Shown piece after piece: positions 1 through 6,343 of a stretch of DNA of 15,382 bases; within the stretch, counting starts at the first letter, position 1, and every line of letters starts with the position of its first letter. The position numbers were made by a program, and so were the translations under genes. The notes under the pieces are model-generated. The model did no database searches, was not told where the DNA came from, and saw only the letters and a list, made by a program, of their open reading frames with translations. Source of the DNA: an uncultured Clostridium sp. (GTDB lineage: Bacteria; Bacillota; Clostridia; Clostridiales; Clostridiaceae). The DNA lies in the NCBI GenBank assembly GCA_934746785.1, contig CAKVFO010000081.1:1-15382 (forward strand), read 5' to 3'.

Positions 1-15
1 ATATTTCTTCTTCAT
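1..15 (-). CDS. First five codons of an unidentified gene (partial)
   Basis: An ATG at 13-15 on the minus strand reads M-K-K-K-Y before the window ends. It is preceded by a near-perfect Shine-Dalgarno AAGGAGG at 23-29, seven bases before the start, so a real gene begins here. The lysine-rich start would suit a secreted or membrane protein. In related firmicutes a D-alanyl-D-alanine carboxypeptidase (dacF) and the spoIIA operon often follow the deoB region, so dacF is a reasonable guess, but five codons cannot identify it. It is separated from pyn by a terminator, so it probably has its own promoter. Confidence 0.6.
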
Positions 16-59
16 TAATCTGCCTCCTTTCAAAGATTATTATTTCCATAAACACAAAA

Positions 60-87
60 AATATCACTATGTAAGACTCACTGTCAA
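60..87 (-). promoter_or_regulatory. Candidate sigma-A promoter for the gene starting at 15, partly made of repeat sequence
   Basis: The minus strand shows a perfect -35 TTGACA (82-87), a 16-base spacer and a 4-of-6 -10 box GATATT (60-65), about 45 bases before the start codon at 15. The -35 box lies inside the truncated repeat copy at 71-118. In the other two copies the corresponding position reads TTGAGA, so this copy has the better hexamer. The placement is good but the -10 box is weak. Confidence 0.35.
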
Positions 88-118
88 AAAAATTTTATAC
101 TTTCCTATACGTTAAAAA
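71..118 (-). repeat. Truncated copy of the TTTAACGTAT inverted-end repeat
   Basis: The stretch ends in TTTCCTATACGTTAAAAA (101-118), the same end found at 6221-6239 and 11246-11264. The adjoining ACTCACTGTCAAAAAAA matches the interior of the other copies (ACTCCCTCTCAAAAAAA and ATCACTCTCAAAAAAA). The opposite inverted end (TTTTAACGTATTGGAAAG) is absent here, so this is half an element. On the minus strand its TTTTTAACG end is the U-tract of the pyn terminator. Confidence 0.7.
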
Positions 119-119
119 G

Positions 120-147
120 CAACCCTCAATTTACACACTGAGGGTTG
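120..147 (-). terminator. Intrinsic terminator of pyn
   Basis: A perfect 9-bp stem, CAACCCTCA (120-128) with TGAGGGTTG (139-147), has a 10-base loop. On the minus strand it is followed by CTTTTT, 21 bases after the pyn stop codon. The other side has GTTTTT, so it could work in both directions. It closes the xerD-deoB-pyn unit. Confidence 0.9.
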
Positions 148-168
148 TTTTTGTCGACATTTCATTTA

Positions 169-1473
169 CTATTTTATAACATCATATATTAATGGAATAT
201 TTTCAGTATAAGAATCTGAGATAATTATTTCCTTAAGGAGTTTTTCTACTGCTCTATCTGCCTTTTCCTTAGAATTAGCATATATAGTTGCTAAACAATC
301 TCCTGCCTTAACCTTATCTCCTCTCTTCTTTGAAAATACTATTCCAACTGATAAATCAATCACACTATCCTTTGCTGCTCTTCCTGCTCCAAGTTCCATA
401 GCTGTAATTCCAACTGCTTCAGCTTTTATTTTAGAAATAACTCCATCTTTTGGAGCCTTCACTTCTAATTCTATTTCTGCTTTAGGGAAAAGACTTATAT
501 CATCTATCATCTTTTCATTGCCACCTTGTGCCTTTACAAACTCCTTGAACTTTTCAATAGCACTTCCATCTTCTATAGTTTTTAGAAGCATGTTCTTTCC
601 TTCTTCAAAACTTTCTGCTTTCTTTGCAATAATAAGCATATTGCTTCCAATAGTTAAAGCAAGTTCTAATAAATCTTTAGGACCATTTCCTTTTAAAGTT
701 TCAATAGCTTCAATCACTTCTAATGAATTACCTACTGCATACCCTAAAGGCTGATCCATATCAGAAATAACTGCAATAGTTTCTCTTCCAACATGCTTAC
801 CTATATCAACCATCTCTTTAGCTAATTGAGCTGCATCTTCTCTTGTTTTCATAAAGGCTCCATCTCCAACCTTTACATCTAAAACAATTCCATCTGCTCC
901 TGAAGCAATCTTTTTACTCATTATACTAGATGCAATTAAAGACATATTATCAACAGTTGCTGTTACATCTCTTAAGGCATAAAGTTTCTTGTCTGCTGGA
1001 GCTAAATTAGCTGTCTGACTTGCTATTGCTATACCTATATTATTTACATTATTGATAAATGTATCTTCACTTAATTCTACTGAAAAACCATCAAAAGACT
1101 CTAGTTTATCAATAGTACCCCCAGTATGACCTAATCCTCTTCCTGACATTTTAGCTACAGGAACACCACATGCCGCTACCATTGGAGTAAGAACTAATGA
1201 AATACTATCTCCTACTCCGCCAGTAGAATGTTTATCTACTTTAATTCCCTTAATAGCATCTAAATTAAATTTATCTCCTGACTCAACCATAGCCATAGTC
1301 AAATCAGCAGTTTCTCTTTTATTCATTTTTTGAAAATATATAGCCATCATTAAAGCAGATACTTGATAATCAGGTATCTCTCCCTTAGTGAAACCTTCTA
1401 CAAAAAAGTTAATTTCTTCTGTTGTTAGCTCTCCTCCCCTTTTCTTCTTTGAAATTAAATCGTACATTCTCAT
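169..1473 (-). CDS. pyn: Pyrimidine-nucleoside phosphorylase
   Basis: The 434-residue enzyme splits pyrimidine (deoxy)nucleosides with phosphate into the free base and (deoxy)ribose-1-phosphate in cytosolic nucleoside salvage. The family signature SGRGLGHTGGTIDKLE is at residues 110-125 and the phosphate/nucleoside-binding KHSTGGVGD at 81-89. The N-terminal helical domain, glycine-rich central domain and C-terminal beta domain (from about 340) give the normal family length. The ATG is preceded by GGAGGA and gives the family-typical start MRMYDLI. The gene follows deoB by 16 bases and is certainly co-transcribed with it. DeoB turns the ribose-1-phosphate made here into ribose-5-phosphate, so the pair forms one catabolic step series. 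A broad-specificity Pdp is more likely than a strict thymidine phosphorylase in this phylum, but sequence alone does not settle substrate range. The terminator at 120-147 ends the unit. Confidence 0.95.
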   Translation of the reverse strand: MRMYDLISKKKRGGELTTEEINFFVEGFTKGEIPDYQVSALMMAIYFQKMNKRETADLTMAMVESGDKFNLDAIKGIKVDKHSTGGVGDSISLVLTPMVAACGVPVAKMSGRGLGHTGGTIDKLESFDGFSVELSEDTFINNVNNIGIAIASQTANLAPADKKLYALRDVTATVDNMSLIASSIMSKKIASGADGIVLDVKVGDGAFMKTREDAAQLAKEMVDIGKHVGRETIAVISDMDQPLGYAVGNSLEVIEAIETLKGNGPKDLLELALTIGSNMLIIAKKAESFEEGKNMLLKTIEDGSAIEKFKEFVKAQGGNEKMIDDISLFPKAEIELEVKAPKDGVISKIKAEAVGITAMELGAGRAAKDSVIDLSVGIVFSKKRGDKVKAGDCLATIYANSKEKADRAVEKLLKEIIISDSYTENIPLIYDVIK

Positions 1474-1489
1474 AGCTTTTGTCCTCCAA

Positions 1490-2662
1490 TTAAATTATCA
1501 AATCTTTAAAAGATTCTCCATTTAAGCTGTTATCAATTTCTAAATAGTCTAATATTGTTTTTCCTATATCAGTGAAAGATTTTCTAACGCCTATATTGAT
1601 TCCTTCTTTAACATTCTTACCATATACTAATATTGGTATGTATTCTCTAGAGTGATCAGTGCTTTCAGTAGTTGGGTCACATCCATGGTCAGCTGTTATA
1701 ATTAATAAATCCTCATCTCTTAGCTTAGAATAAATTTCTTCTAATCTTGAATCAAAATCTTCAATTGCTTTTCCATAACCTTTTGGATCATTTCTATGAC
1801 CATATAACATATCAAAATCAACTAAGTTTGTAAAAATCAAACCATCTTCTATACTGTCCATGTACTCAAGAGTCTTATCAACTCCATCCATATTTCCATT
1901 AATATGAACTGCATCTGTTATTCCTTTTCCATTATAGATATCTTCAATTTTTCCAACAGCAGCTACATGCTTACCATACTCTTTTATATATTCAAGCATA
2001 GTCTTTCCAAATGGATCTAATGCATAATCTCTTCTATTACTCGTTCTTTTAAAGTTATCAGCTTTTGTTCCAACAAAAGGTCTTGCAATAACTCTTCCAA
2101 CACACTTGTCGCCAACAAGCATTTTTCTTGCTACTTCACACATTCTATATAAATTATCAAGGCCTATTACTTCCTCATGAGCTGCTATTTGGAATACACT
2201 GTCAGCTGAAGTATAAATAATAGGGTATCCAGTTTTTAATTGTTCCTCACCTAGTTCTTCTATAATAGCAGTACCAGATGCCACCTTATTTCCTAGAATC
2301 CCTTTAACTCCAGTCTTTGCCATAAATTCATTTAATATTTCATCTGAGAAGCCATTTGGATAAGTATTTAAAGGTTTATCTAAAATAACTCCTCCTATTT
2401 CCCAATGTCCTGTAACTGTATCCTTTCCTATAGACTTTTCCATAGACTTTCCATAAGAACCTACAAGATTTTCTTCTTTACCTAAATTGTTTACACCTTC
2501 AATATTACCAAACCCCAACTTTTTTAAATGAGGTATATTTAATCCATCATTTGCTGCCCATACATGATCTAATGTATGACTTCCCTTATCTCCAAACTTT
2601 TCTGCATCTGGAAGTTCTCCAACTCCTAAACTGTCTAATACTATAAGTATTGCTCTTTTCAT
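1490..2662 (-). CDS. deoB: Phosphopentomutase
   Basis: The 390-residue enzyme interconverts (deoxy)ribose-1-phosphate and (deoxy)ribose-5-phosphate, feeding nucleoside sugars into central metabolism. It is an alkaline-phosphatase-superfamily metalloenzyme. The metal ligand Asp10 lies in VLDSLGVGELPDA, and the phospho-acceptor Thr84 in DTVTGHWEIGG. Further metal ligands are in DMLYGH (near 286-291), the ADHG motif (Asp325, His326) and STDHSREY (His337). The cap domain fills the middle, and length is normal. The ATG has a GGGAG ribosome binding site. The gene lies 40 bases after the xerD-like gene and 16 bases before pyn, with no terminator between them, so the three appear to form one transcript, probably driven from the promoter at 3611-3640. 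Confidence 0.96.
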   Translation of the reverse strand: MKRAILIVLDSLGVGELPDAEKFGDKGSHTLDHVWAANDGLNIPHLKKLGFGNIEGVNNLGKEENLVGSYGKSMEKSIGKDTVTGHWEIGGVILDKPLNTYPNGFSDEILNEFMAKTGVKGILGNKVASGTAIIEELGEEQLKTGYPIIYTSADSVFQIAAHEEVIGLDNLYRMCEVARKMLVGDKCVGRVIARPFVGTKADNFKRTSNRRDYALDPFGKTMLEYIKEYGKHVAAVGKIEDIYNGKGITDAVHINGNMDGVDKTLEYMDSIEDGLIFTNLVDFDMLYGHRNDPKGYGKAIEDFDSRLEEIYSKLRDEDLLIITADHGCDPTTESTDHSREYIPILVYGKNVKEGINIGVRKSFTDIGKTILDYLEIDNSLNGESFKDLII

Positions 2663-2702
2663 AATGTTAATCTCCCTTCAATCATTAGCTGAATTTTAAA
2701 AA

Positions 2703-3581
2703 TTAAGCTCTTGGATGCGACTTTTTATATATTAAATTAATTTTATCACTATTTATTATTTCATAATAGGTATCCATATATGTTAATACTTGATTACCTA
2801 AAAGTTTTTGTACAGCACGTACATTTGCTCCATTTTGAAGCATATGAACAGCAAAAGAATGTCTAAAGGTATTTAAATTAACATCTTTATTAATACCTGC
2901 TTTATGAGAGTATTCCTTTACAATTCTCCATATTCCTTGCCTTGTAAGCTTATGTCCATTTAAGTTTACAAAAAGATTATTAACTCCTGCTTCTGCAACT
3001 CTATCACGAATTTTTAAATATTCTTCAATTGCTTTACAAGCACTTCTTCCAATAGGAATTAATCTTTCATAGTGCTTATTATCTGTACATTTTACAAAAG
3101 ATAAATCTAAATTTACGTCATCTACATTTATCCCAATAAGTTCTGAAACCTTCATACCAGTAGCATACATAAGCTCAAGAAGAGCATTATCACGAATCCC
3201 TTTAGTTCCGTCTTTATCTACAGATCTTATTATCTTATCAACTTCTTCAACTGTTAAAATCTGTGGAAGTTTTTTCGTATCTCTGCTGCTTTTATAAGTA
3301 ATCTTAGGTATATCTGTTACTAAAGAACGGCTCTTTAAGTAACCATAGAAACTTCTAAGGCTTATAACTATCCTATTAATAGACCTTTCTGATTTTCCTT
3401 GGTTTAAGAGATGTTGAATATATGCCATTACAGCTTTATTATTAGAATCATACAAATCCATATTTTCTTTATTAATATACTTAGTATATAGATTTACATC
3501 TGTAACATAAGCGTATATAGTATTTTCACTCTTGTCATTTTGTAATAAATAATTCTTATAGTCATTTATGATTTCAATCAC
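2703..3581 (-). CDS. xerD: XerD-like tyrosine recombinase with a degenerate active site
   Basis: The 292-residue protein has the Xer layout: a SAM-like DNA-binding N-terminal domain (about 1-100) and a catalytic domain (about 105-285). Its position between spoIIM and deoB matches ripX/xerD in bacilli. XerD and XerC resolve chromosome dimers at dif. Compared with E. coli XerD, three of six catalytic residues differ. Arg I in the usual ATGLRVSEL is Lys144 (ATGMKVSEL). The His of HxxRH is Asn237 (NTFRH). The His of LLGH is Asn263 (LLGN). Lys169, Arg240 and the nucleophile Tyr272 remain, nine residues after Asn263 as expected. Codons were re-read directly (AAG, AAT, AAT). The frame is intact and normal in length, so the gene is probably still under selection, perhaps as a DNA-binding or partner protein rather than a full recombinase. 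The start is GTG with AGGAG upstream. It is first in the xerD-deoB-pyn unit. Confidence 0.88.
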   Translation of the reverse strand: MIEIINDYKNYLLQNDKSENTIYAYVTDVNLYTKYINKENMDLYDSNNKAVMAYIQHLLNQGKSERSINRIVISLRSFYGYLKSRSLVTDIPKITYKSSRDTKKLPQILTVEEVDKIIRSVDKDGTKGIRDNALLELMYATGMKVSELIGINVDDVNLDLSFVKCTDNKHYERLIPIGRSACKAIEEYLKIRDRVAEAGVNNLFVNLNGHKLTRQGIWRIVKEYSHKAGINKDVNLNTFRHSFAVHMLQNGANVRAVQKLLGNQVLTYMDTYYEIINSDKINLIYKKSHPRA

Positions 3582-3610
3582 TTTAAACTTCTCCTACACC
3601 ATTAATTAAT

Positions 3611-3640
3611 TATTTCGACATTTATAACATCTTTTCCTTT
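3611..3640 (-). promoter_or_regulatory. Sigma-H promoter with overlapping 0A box, upstream of xerD-deoB-pyn
   Basis: The minus strand reads AAAGGAAAA (3632-3640), 12 bases, then GTCGAAATA (3611-3619). This matches the Bacillus sigma-H consensus RNAGGAWWW-N11/12-RNNGAAWWW. A perfect 0A box TGTCGAA (3614-3620 on the plus strand as TTCGACA) overlaps the -10 element. Transcription would start about 20-25 bases before the GTG at 3581, leaving room for the ribosome binding site. The layout is the same as that at spo0A (9507-9535). The 0A box and the -10 share TCGAA, so one of the two readings could be incidental. Confidence 0.6.
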
Positions 3641-3666
3641 ATTTTAATCGAAAGTTTCTAACTTTT

Positions 3667-4299
3667 TTATAAATATAATTTATATACTACAAATTTTATT
3701 ATACTTGGACATATATATGTTTCTATTAAAATTGCAATCATAAAAAATCCAGTTAATATAATTGTTACATTTATAAATGATTTAATATCTAAGTTTCTGT
3801 TAATACAATTCTTTAAAAATCTACTCTTAAATTTTTCTACTGATGATTGTAAAGCTATAACACTTAAAACCATCAAACATGGTATATATATTAAATTTTG
3901 TAACAGTGTAGATGAAAAAGCTAATAAAAAGCCTTTACCTTCAAAAGTAGTTAATAAGAAAGTAAATGTATAACCTAAAGTAAATCCCTTTATAAAATCA
4001 ATAATTAAAATAAATGGAGTTCCTATAAATGTGAAAGCACATATTATTATTGGAATAATTAAATATAAATTTTTCTTTATTACATTAAAAAGCAAATTAT
4101 TATAATTAACACTTTTATCACAAATACTATTTATAAATGTAGTAAAATAGCTGCTCAAATCTCCCTTGTCCGTAGTATTCATATATTTCACTGTATATGT
4201 TCCAATTACTATCCCAACACAAAACAATATTAGTACTACAACATAATATCCTCTATTTTCTCTGAATGTATCATTAATTTTTTCTAATATCTTATTCAT
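3667..4299 (-). CDS. spoIIM: Stage II sporulation protein M
   Basis: This is a 210-residue integral membrane protein of the SpoIID-SpoIIM-SpoIIP machine, which drives septal thinning and engulfment of the forespore from the mother cell. Predicted membrane segments are at about 18-37, 78-100, 104-118, 122-150 and 174-197. The short charged N-terminus, an exposed 40-75 loop and five hydrophobic segments fit the family, as does the length. The position between a Nudix ADP-ribose pyrophosphatase and xerD is the typical spoIIM locus. The ATG has a strong AGGAGGA site. A sigma-E-like promoter is visible at 4330-4358, which fits mother-cell expression. The gap to the xerD-like gene is 85 bases, with no strong terminator seen. 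Confidence 0.9.
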   Translation of the reverse strand: MNKILEKINDTFRENRGYYVVVLILFCVGIVIGTYTVKYMNTTDKGDLSSYFTTFINSICDKSVNYNNLLFNVIKKNLYLIIPIIICAFTFIGTPFILIIDFIKGFTLGYTFTFLLTTFEGKGFLLAFSSTLLQNLIYIPCLMVLSVIALQSSVEKFKSRFLKNCINRNLDIKSFINVTIILTGFFMIAILIETYICPSIIKFVVYKLYL

Positions 4300-4329
4300 C
4301 GCTTAATCCTCCTATCGTATCTCTAAATA

Positions 4330-4358
4330 ATATTATGATTACTCTACTTAAATTATGC
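4330..4358 (-). promoter_or_regulatory. Candidate sigma-E promoter of spoIIM
   Basis: The minus strand shows GCATAATT (4351-4358), a 13-base spacer and CATAATAT (4330-4337). These resemble the sigma-E elements (-35 KMATATT, -10 CATANNNT). The start point would fall near 4323, just ahead of the ribosome binding site of spoIIM (ATG at 4299) and downstream of the Nudix-gene terminator. Sigma-E control of spoIIM is known in Bacillus; its use here is inferred from the match and spacing. Confidence 0.45.
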
Positions 4359-4376
4359 CTACCCAATAAATATAAA

Positions 4377-4422
4377 AGACTTTGCTTTAAATAATATATC
4401 TAATACTATTTACGCAAAGTCT
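4377..4422 (-). terminator. Intrinsic terminator of the Nudix hydrolase gene
   Basis: The 9-bp stem AGACTTTGC (4377-4385) and GCAAAGTCT (4414-4422) extends imperfectly inward through TAAATA/TATTTA. On the minus strand it is followed by a U-rich TTTATATTTATT. It lies 24 bases after the stop codon and separates the gene from spoIIM. Confidence 0.8.
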
Positions 4423-4445
4423 AACACTTATATTACAATTTATTT

Positions 4446-4964
4446 TTATAAATACATCAGTGATGATATAGTTTTTGTATCTACAATAGTTCCTTCTTTA
4501 ATCATTTTCTTTATATCTCTAATTTTAAATGGAAAAACTTCAATAAATTCATCGTCATCTCCCCCTTTTTTACCCATTGATAAATTGGAAGCCTTAAATA
4601 TATATATCTTCTGATCTGTAAAGCCTGCCCCTGTATATATGTATCCAAGTTCTTCTATACTTCCTGCCTTATATCCAGTCTCTTCTTCTAACTCTCTCAA
4701 TGCAGCATCTTTAGGTTCTTCTCCCTTTTCTAATTTACCTGCTGGTATTTCATATATACTCTTACCTATAGCTGTTCTAAATTGTTTAACTAAAAGCACT
4801 GTTTCATCATCAATAAATGCTAATAATGCCACTGCACCTGGATGTCTTACTATATCTCTAAATGCATAATTATTATTTGGGAGTTTAACTTTTAACCTTT
4901 GAATTGTAAGAAAATCTCCCTTATATATATCCTTTTTTTCTATTATCTTTTCCGAAAAATCCAT
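4446..4964 (-). CDS. nudF: Nudix hydrolase, ADP-ribose pyrophosphatase type
   Basis: The 172-residue enzyme probably cleaves ADP-ribose to AMP and ribose-5-phosphate, clearing a reactive by-product of NAD turnover. The Nudix box GX5EX7REUXEEXGU is complete at residues 76-98, running from GKLEKGE to RELEEETGY, so the metal-binding glutamates are present. EIPAGKLEKGE just before and YTGAGFTDQ just after are typical of the ADP-ribose pyrophosphatase subgroup rather than of MutT. Length is normal. The ATG has a textbook AGGAGG site eight bases upstream. The gene appears to be a single-gene unit, with a terminator at 4377-4422 and its own upstream region. Substrate assignment is by subgroup resemblance only. 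Confidence 0.92.
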   Translation of the reverse strand: MDFSEKIIEKKDIYKGDFLTIQRLKVKLPNNNYAFRDIVRHPGAVALLAFIDDETVLLVKQFRTAIGKSIYEIPAGKLEKGEEPKDAALRELEEETGYKAGSIEELGYIYTGAGFTDQKIYIFKASNLSMGKKGGDDDEFIEVFPFKIRDIKKMIKEGTIVDTKTISSLMYL

Positions 4965-5046
4965 AATAACCTCCTAAATATTCATCACTTAAAGTATATC
5001 AATAAATATCTATATAAACTATATTACAAAATGTTTTGAACTGAAA

Positions 5047-5076
5047 ATATTAAAATAGTTCTACCTATTTTAATAT
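5047..5076 (-). terminator. AT-rich hairpin downstream of the 5129-5842 gene
   Basis: A perfect 12-bp inverted repeat, ATATTAAAATAG (5047-5058) and CTATTTTAATAT (5065-5076), encloses a 6-base loop. It lies about 50 bases after the stop codon of the hypothetical gene. The trailing minus-strand sequence TTTCAGTTC is a poor U-tract, so termination may be weak. Confidence 0.5.
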
Positions 5077-5128
5077 AATCAATCAAAACAAATTTAGGAG
5101 AAAATTATGATTAAGAAAGGTACCCTTA

Positions 5129-5842
5129 TTATTCCACATAAACATAAAATTTATTTAAAGGTACACTATATATTTTTAAAATGTCTATAACAGAATCTCT
5201 AAAGTCATTCTCTATAGACTCTTTTAAAACAACATCATCAACAGATATTTCATTATGATTATTTTTATTTTTATATTTTTTTGTTAATATATCTGCCGCT
5301 TTTACAGTAAGTTCCTTCCAATCACTTACCTCTGAATAATAGCTATCTATTTTAAATGCCTTTGGTGACTTTGATGTAAAATCTTCTGTAATGCAAATAC
5401 TTCCATCTAAAGACTTTTCGTTTTCCTTTTGTTCTTCTTCACTACAATATATTTCTTTTTTTGTCTTTACTGAATTATAACCTTCATTAATCCAACTTAC
5501 ATAATTATTAATCTTTCCAACTACTTCATAAATTTCCATAGATTTATCTCTATAATCTTGACTCAACTGAAAATTTCTAGAATCTTTTATAACTATACTT
5601 GACTTATCTTCAATATAGTCAATAGTACCTTCTAATGTATCCGCTAAATTAATCAAAGAATCTCTTATATCGAGAGCAATATCAGAAAAATTTTCAATAA
5701 TATACTTAGTAATATTTCTATCTATTATTACTACATCATCTTTATTTGATTGAAACTTCTCTGTCAACTTAGTTTCATCTTCCTTAGATTTATACAAACT
5801 ATTACTTTTATTAATTTTATTAAAAAAACTTGTTTTGCTCAC
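5129..5842 (-). CDS. Hypothetical protein, 237 residues, no recognised domain
   Basis: I do not recognise this protein. It is soluble in character: no signal peptide and no membrane segment. It is rich in Lys, Glu, Asp, Asn and Ser, with likely helices at about 42-82, 92-125 and 205-225. The acidic low-complexity linker around 131-145 (SEEEQKENEKS) suggests two small domains. The C-terminal part contains SDWKEL at 173-178 followed by a helix; I could not tie this to a family. The start is GTG at 5842 with AAGGTGA upstream, and a -35/-10 pair lies at 5885-5913. It stands alone between the Nudix gene and a palindrome-rich spacer, in the accessory part of the window. An intact long frame with a well-placed ribosome binding site supports a real gene. 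Confidence 0.75.
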   Translation of the reverse strand: MSKTSFFNKINKSNSLYKSKEDETKLTEKFQSNKDDVVIIDRNITKYIIENFSDIALDIRDSLINLADTLEGTIDYIEDKSSIVIKDSRNFQLSQDYRDKSMEIYEVVGKINNYVSWINEGYNSVKTKKEIYCSEEEQKENEKSLDGSICITEDFTSKSPKAFKIDSYYSEVSDWKELTVKAADILTKKYKNKNNHNEISVDDVVLKESIENDFRDSVIDILKIYSVPLNKFYVYVE

Positions 5843-5884
5843 TATATATCACCTTTACTTCCTGTGTTATAACTCACATGCATT

Positions 5885-5913
5885 ATGTTACCATTTATTT
5901 CCATTAAAATCAA
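5885..5913 (-). promoter_or_regulatory. Candidate sigma-A promoter of the hypothetical gene
   Basis: The minus strand has TTGATT (5908-5913), a 17-base spacer and TAACAT (5885-5890), about 45 bases before the GTG at 5842. The spacing is ideal but the -10 matches at only four of six bases. Confidence 0.35.
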
Positions 5914-5944
5914 CCGCTTTTTTTATTAATTAAAAATTTAAAGT

Positions 5945-5990
5945 ACAAAGTGACTGACGCCATGCTTTTTAGCGCAGGAAGCCACTTTGT
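5945..5990. repeat. Imperfect hairpin A of the palindrome cluster
   Basis: ACAAAGTG (5945-5952) pairs with CACTTTGT (5983-5990), extended inward by partial pairing. A central GCTTTTTAGC forms a small apical hairpin. The sequence is GC-richer than its surroundings and has no coding potential. It is the first of four consecutive palindromes that fill 5945-6329. Confidence 0.65.
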
Positions 5991-6143
5991 TACAGCCTGT
6001 CAAAAGGTTCTAAAAGCAAAATTGGAGGATAGAAGTAATATTTTTATACTCCAAATCATAACCAGCCGCTTAAAAATATTGCTTCTACCTCCTTAAATAC
6101 TAACGAAAATCTTGCTTTTCGCTTCTTTTGCGGCCTACAATTA
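5991..6143. repeat. Long imperfect hairpin B (about 150 bases)
   Basis: Two arms pair over more than 40 positions. AATATTTTTA (6037-6046) pairs with TAAAAATATT (6071-6080), GGAGGATAGAAG with CTTCTACCTCC, AAAAGCAA (6012-6019) with TTGCTTTT (6112-6119), and CAAAAG (6001-6006) with CTTTTG (6125-6130). The second arm has about a dozen unpaired bases (ACTAACG region). The substitutions between arms largely leave pairing or G-U pairs, as in a structured RNA or a foldback mobile element. Part of the right arm (GCTTTTC, TTGCGGCC) recurs beside the copy at 11188-11264. Confidence 0.65.
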
Positions 6144-6144
6144 T

Positions 6145-6239
6145 TTTTTAACGTATTGGAAAGCTTACATATCAGAAAGCCAGTAATAATCAGCACTCCC
6201 TCTCAAAAAAAGTTTTGAATTTCCTATACGTTAAAAAAA
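6145..6239. repeat. Full copy of the TTTAACGTAT inverted-end repeat
   Basis: The element runs from TTTTTTAACGTATTGGAAAG on the left to ATTTCCTATACGTTAAAAAA on the right. The two ends are inverted complements with one or two mismatches, so the whole unit can fold back. The interior CAGTAATAATCAGCAC-TC-CTCTCAAAAAAAG matches the copy at 11188-11264. It carries about 16 additional bases near the left end (CTTACATATCAGAAAG). It encodes nothing. It joins hairpin B on one side and hairpin D on the other without a gap. Confidence 0.8.
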
Positions 6240-6329
6240 GGAATGTATCAAAAACATTTACCCTAAAGATGTTCTTTTTTGATATCAGAACATCTTTAAA
6301 GTAAAGTATCTCTTTTTTTGATACATTCC
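6240..6329 (-). terminator. Long two-part hairpin D, terminator-like
   Basis: The outer stem is GGAATGTATCAAAAA (6240-6254) with TTTTTGATACATTCC (6315-6329). The inner stem is TAAAGATGTTC (6264-6274) with GAACATCTTTA (6288-6298). On the minus strand it is followed at once by TTTTTTTAACG, the end of the repeat, so it has the form of an intrinsic terminator. It lies 14 bases after the stop of the 32-codon frame at 6344-6442. It is much longer than a usual terminator. Confidence 0.6.
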
Positions 6330-6343
6330 CTATTCATTCTATT

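Noticed and set aside
152..159. TGTCGACA as a further 0A box
   Set aside because: It matches TGTCGAA at six of seven positions and lies between the pyn stop and its terminator, where it could not control a promoter.
518..754. Open frame on the plus strand, opposite pyn
   Set aside because: It is antisense to a certain gene, has no ribosome binding site and low-complexity Ser/Leu/Pro composition. The same applies to plus-strand frames at 4639-4869, 10573-10941 and 14531-14821.
3641..3666. Terminator of spoIIM (AAAGTT-AGA-AACTTT hairpin)
   Set aside because: The stem is only six AT-rich pairs with a 3-base loop and no U-tract, too weak to call.
5107..5190. Plus-strand frame of 27 codons with a good AGGAG six bases before its ATG
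   Set aside because: It runs into the 3' end of the hypothetical gene on the other strand, has no promoter or terminator, and its product is unremarkable. AGGAG before ATG arises easily in this AT-rich DNA.
6145..6239. Insertion sequence with its own transposase
   Set aside because: The element is under 100 bases and no transposase frame occurs in the window, so at most it is nonautonomous.
5945..6329. CRISPR array or tRNA-like structure
   Set aside because: The repeated units are inverted, not direct and regularly spaced. No cloverleaf with TTC-loop bases was found, and there are no spacers or cas genes.
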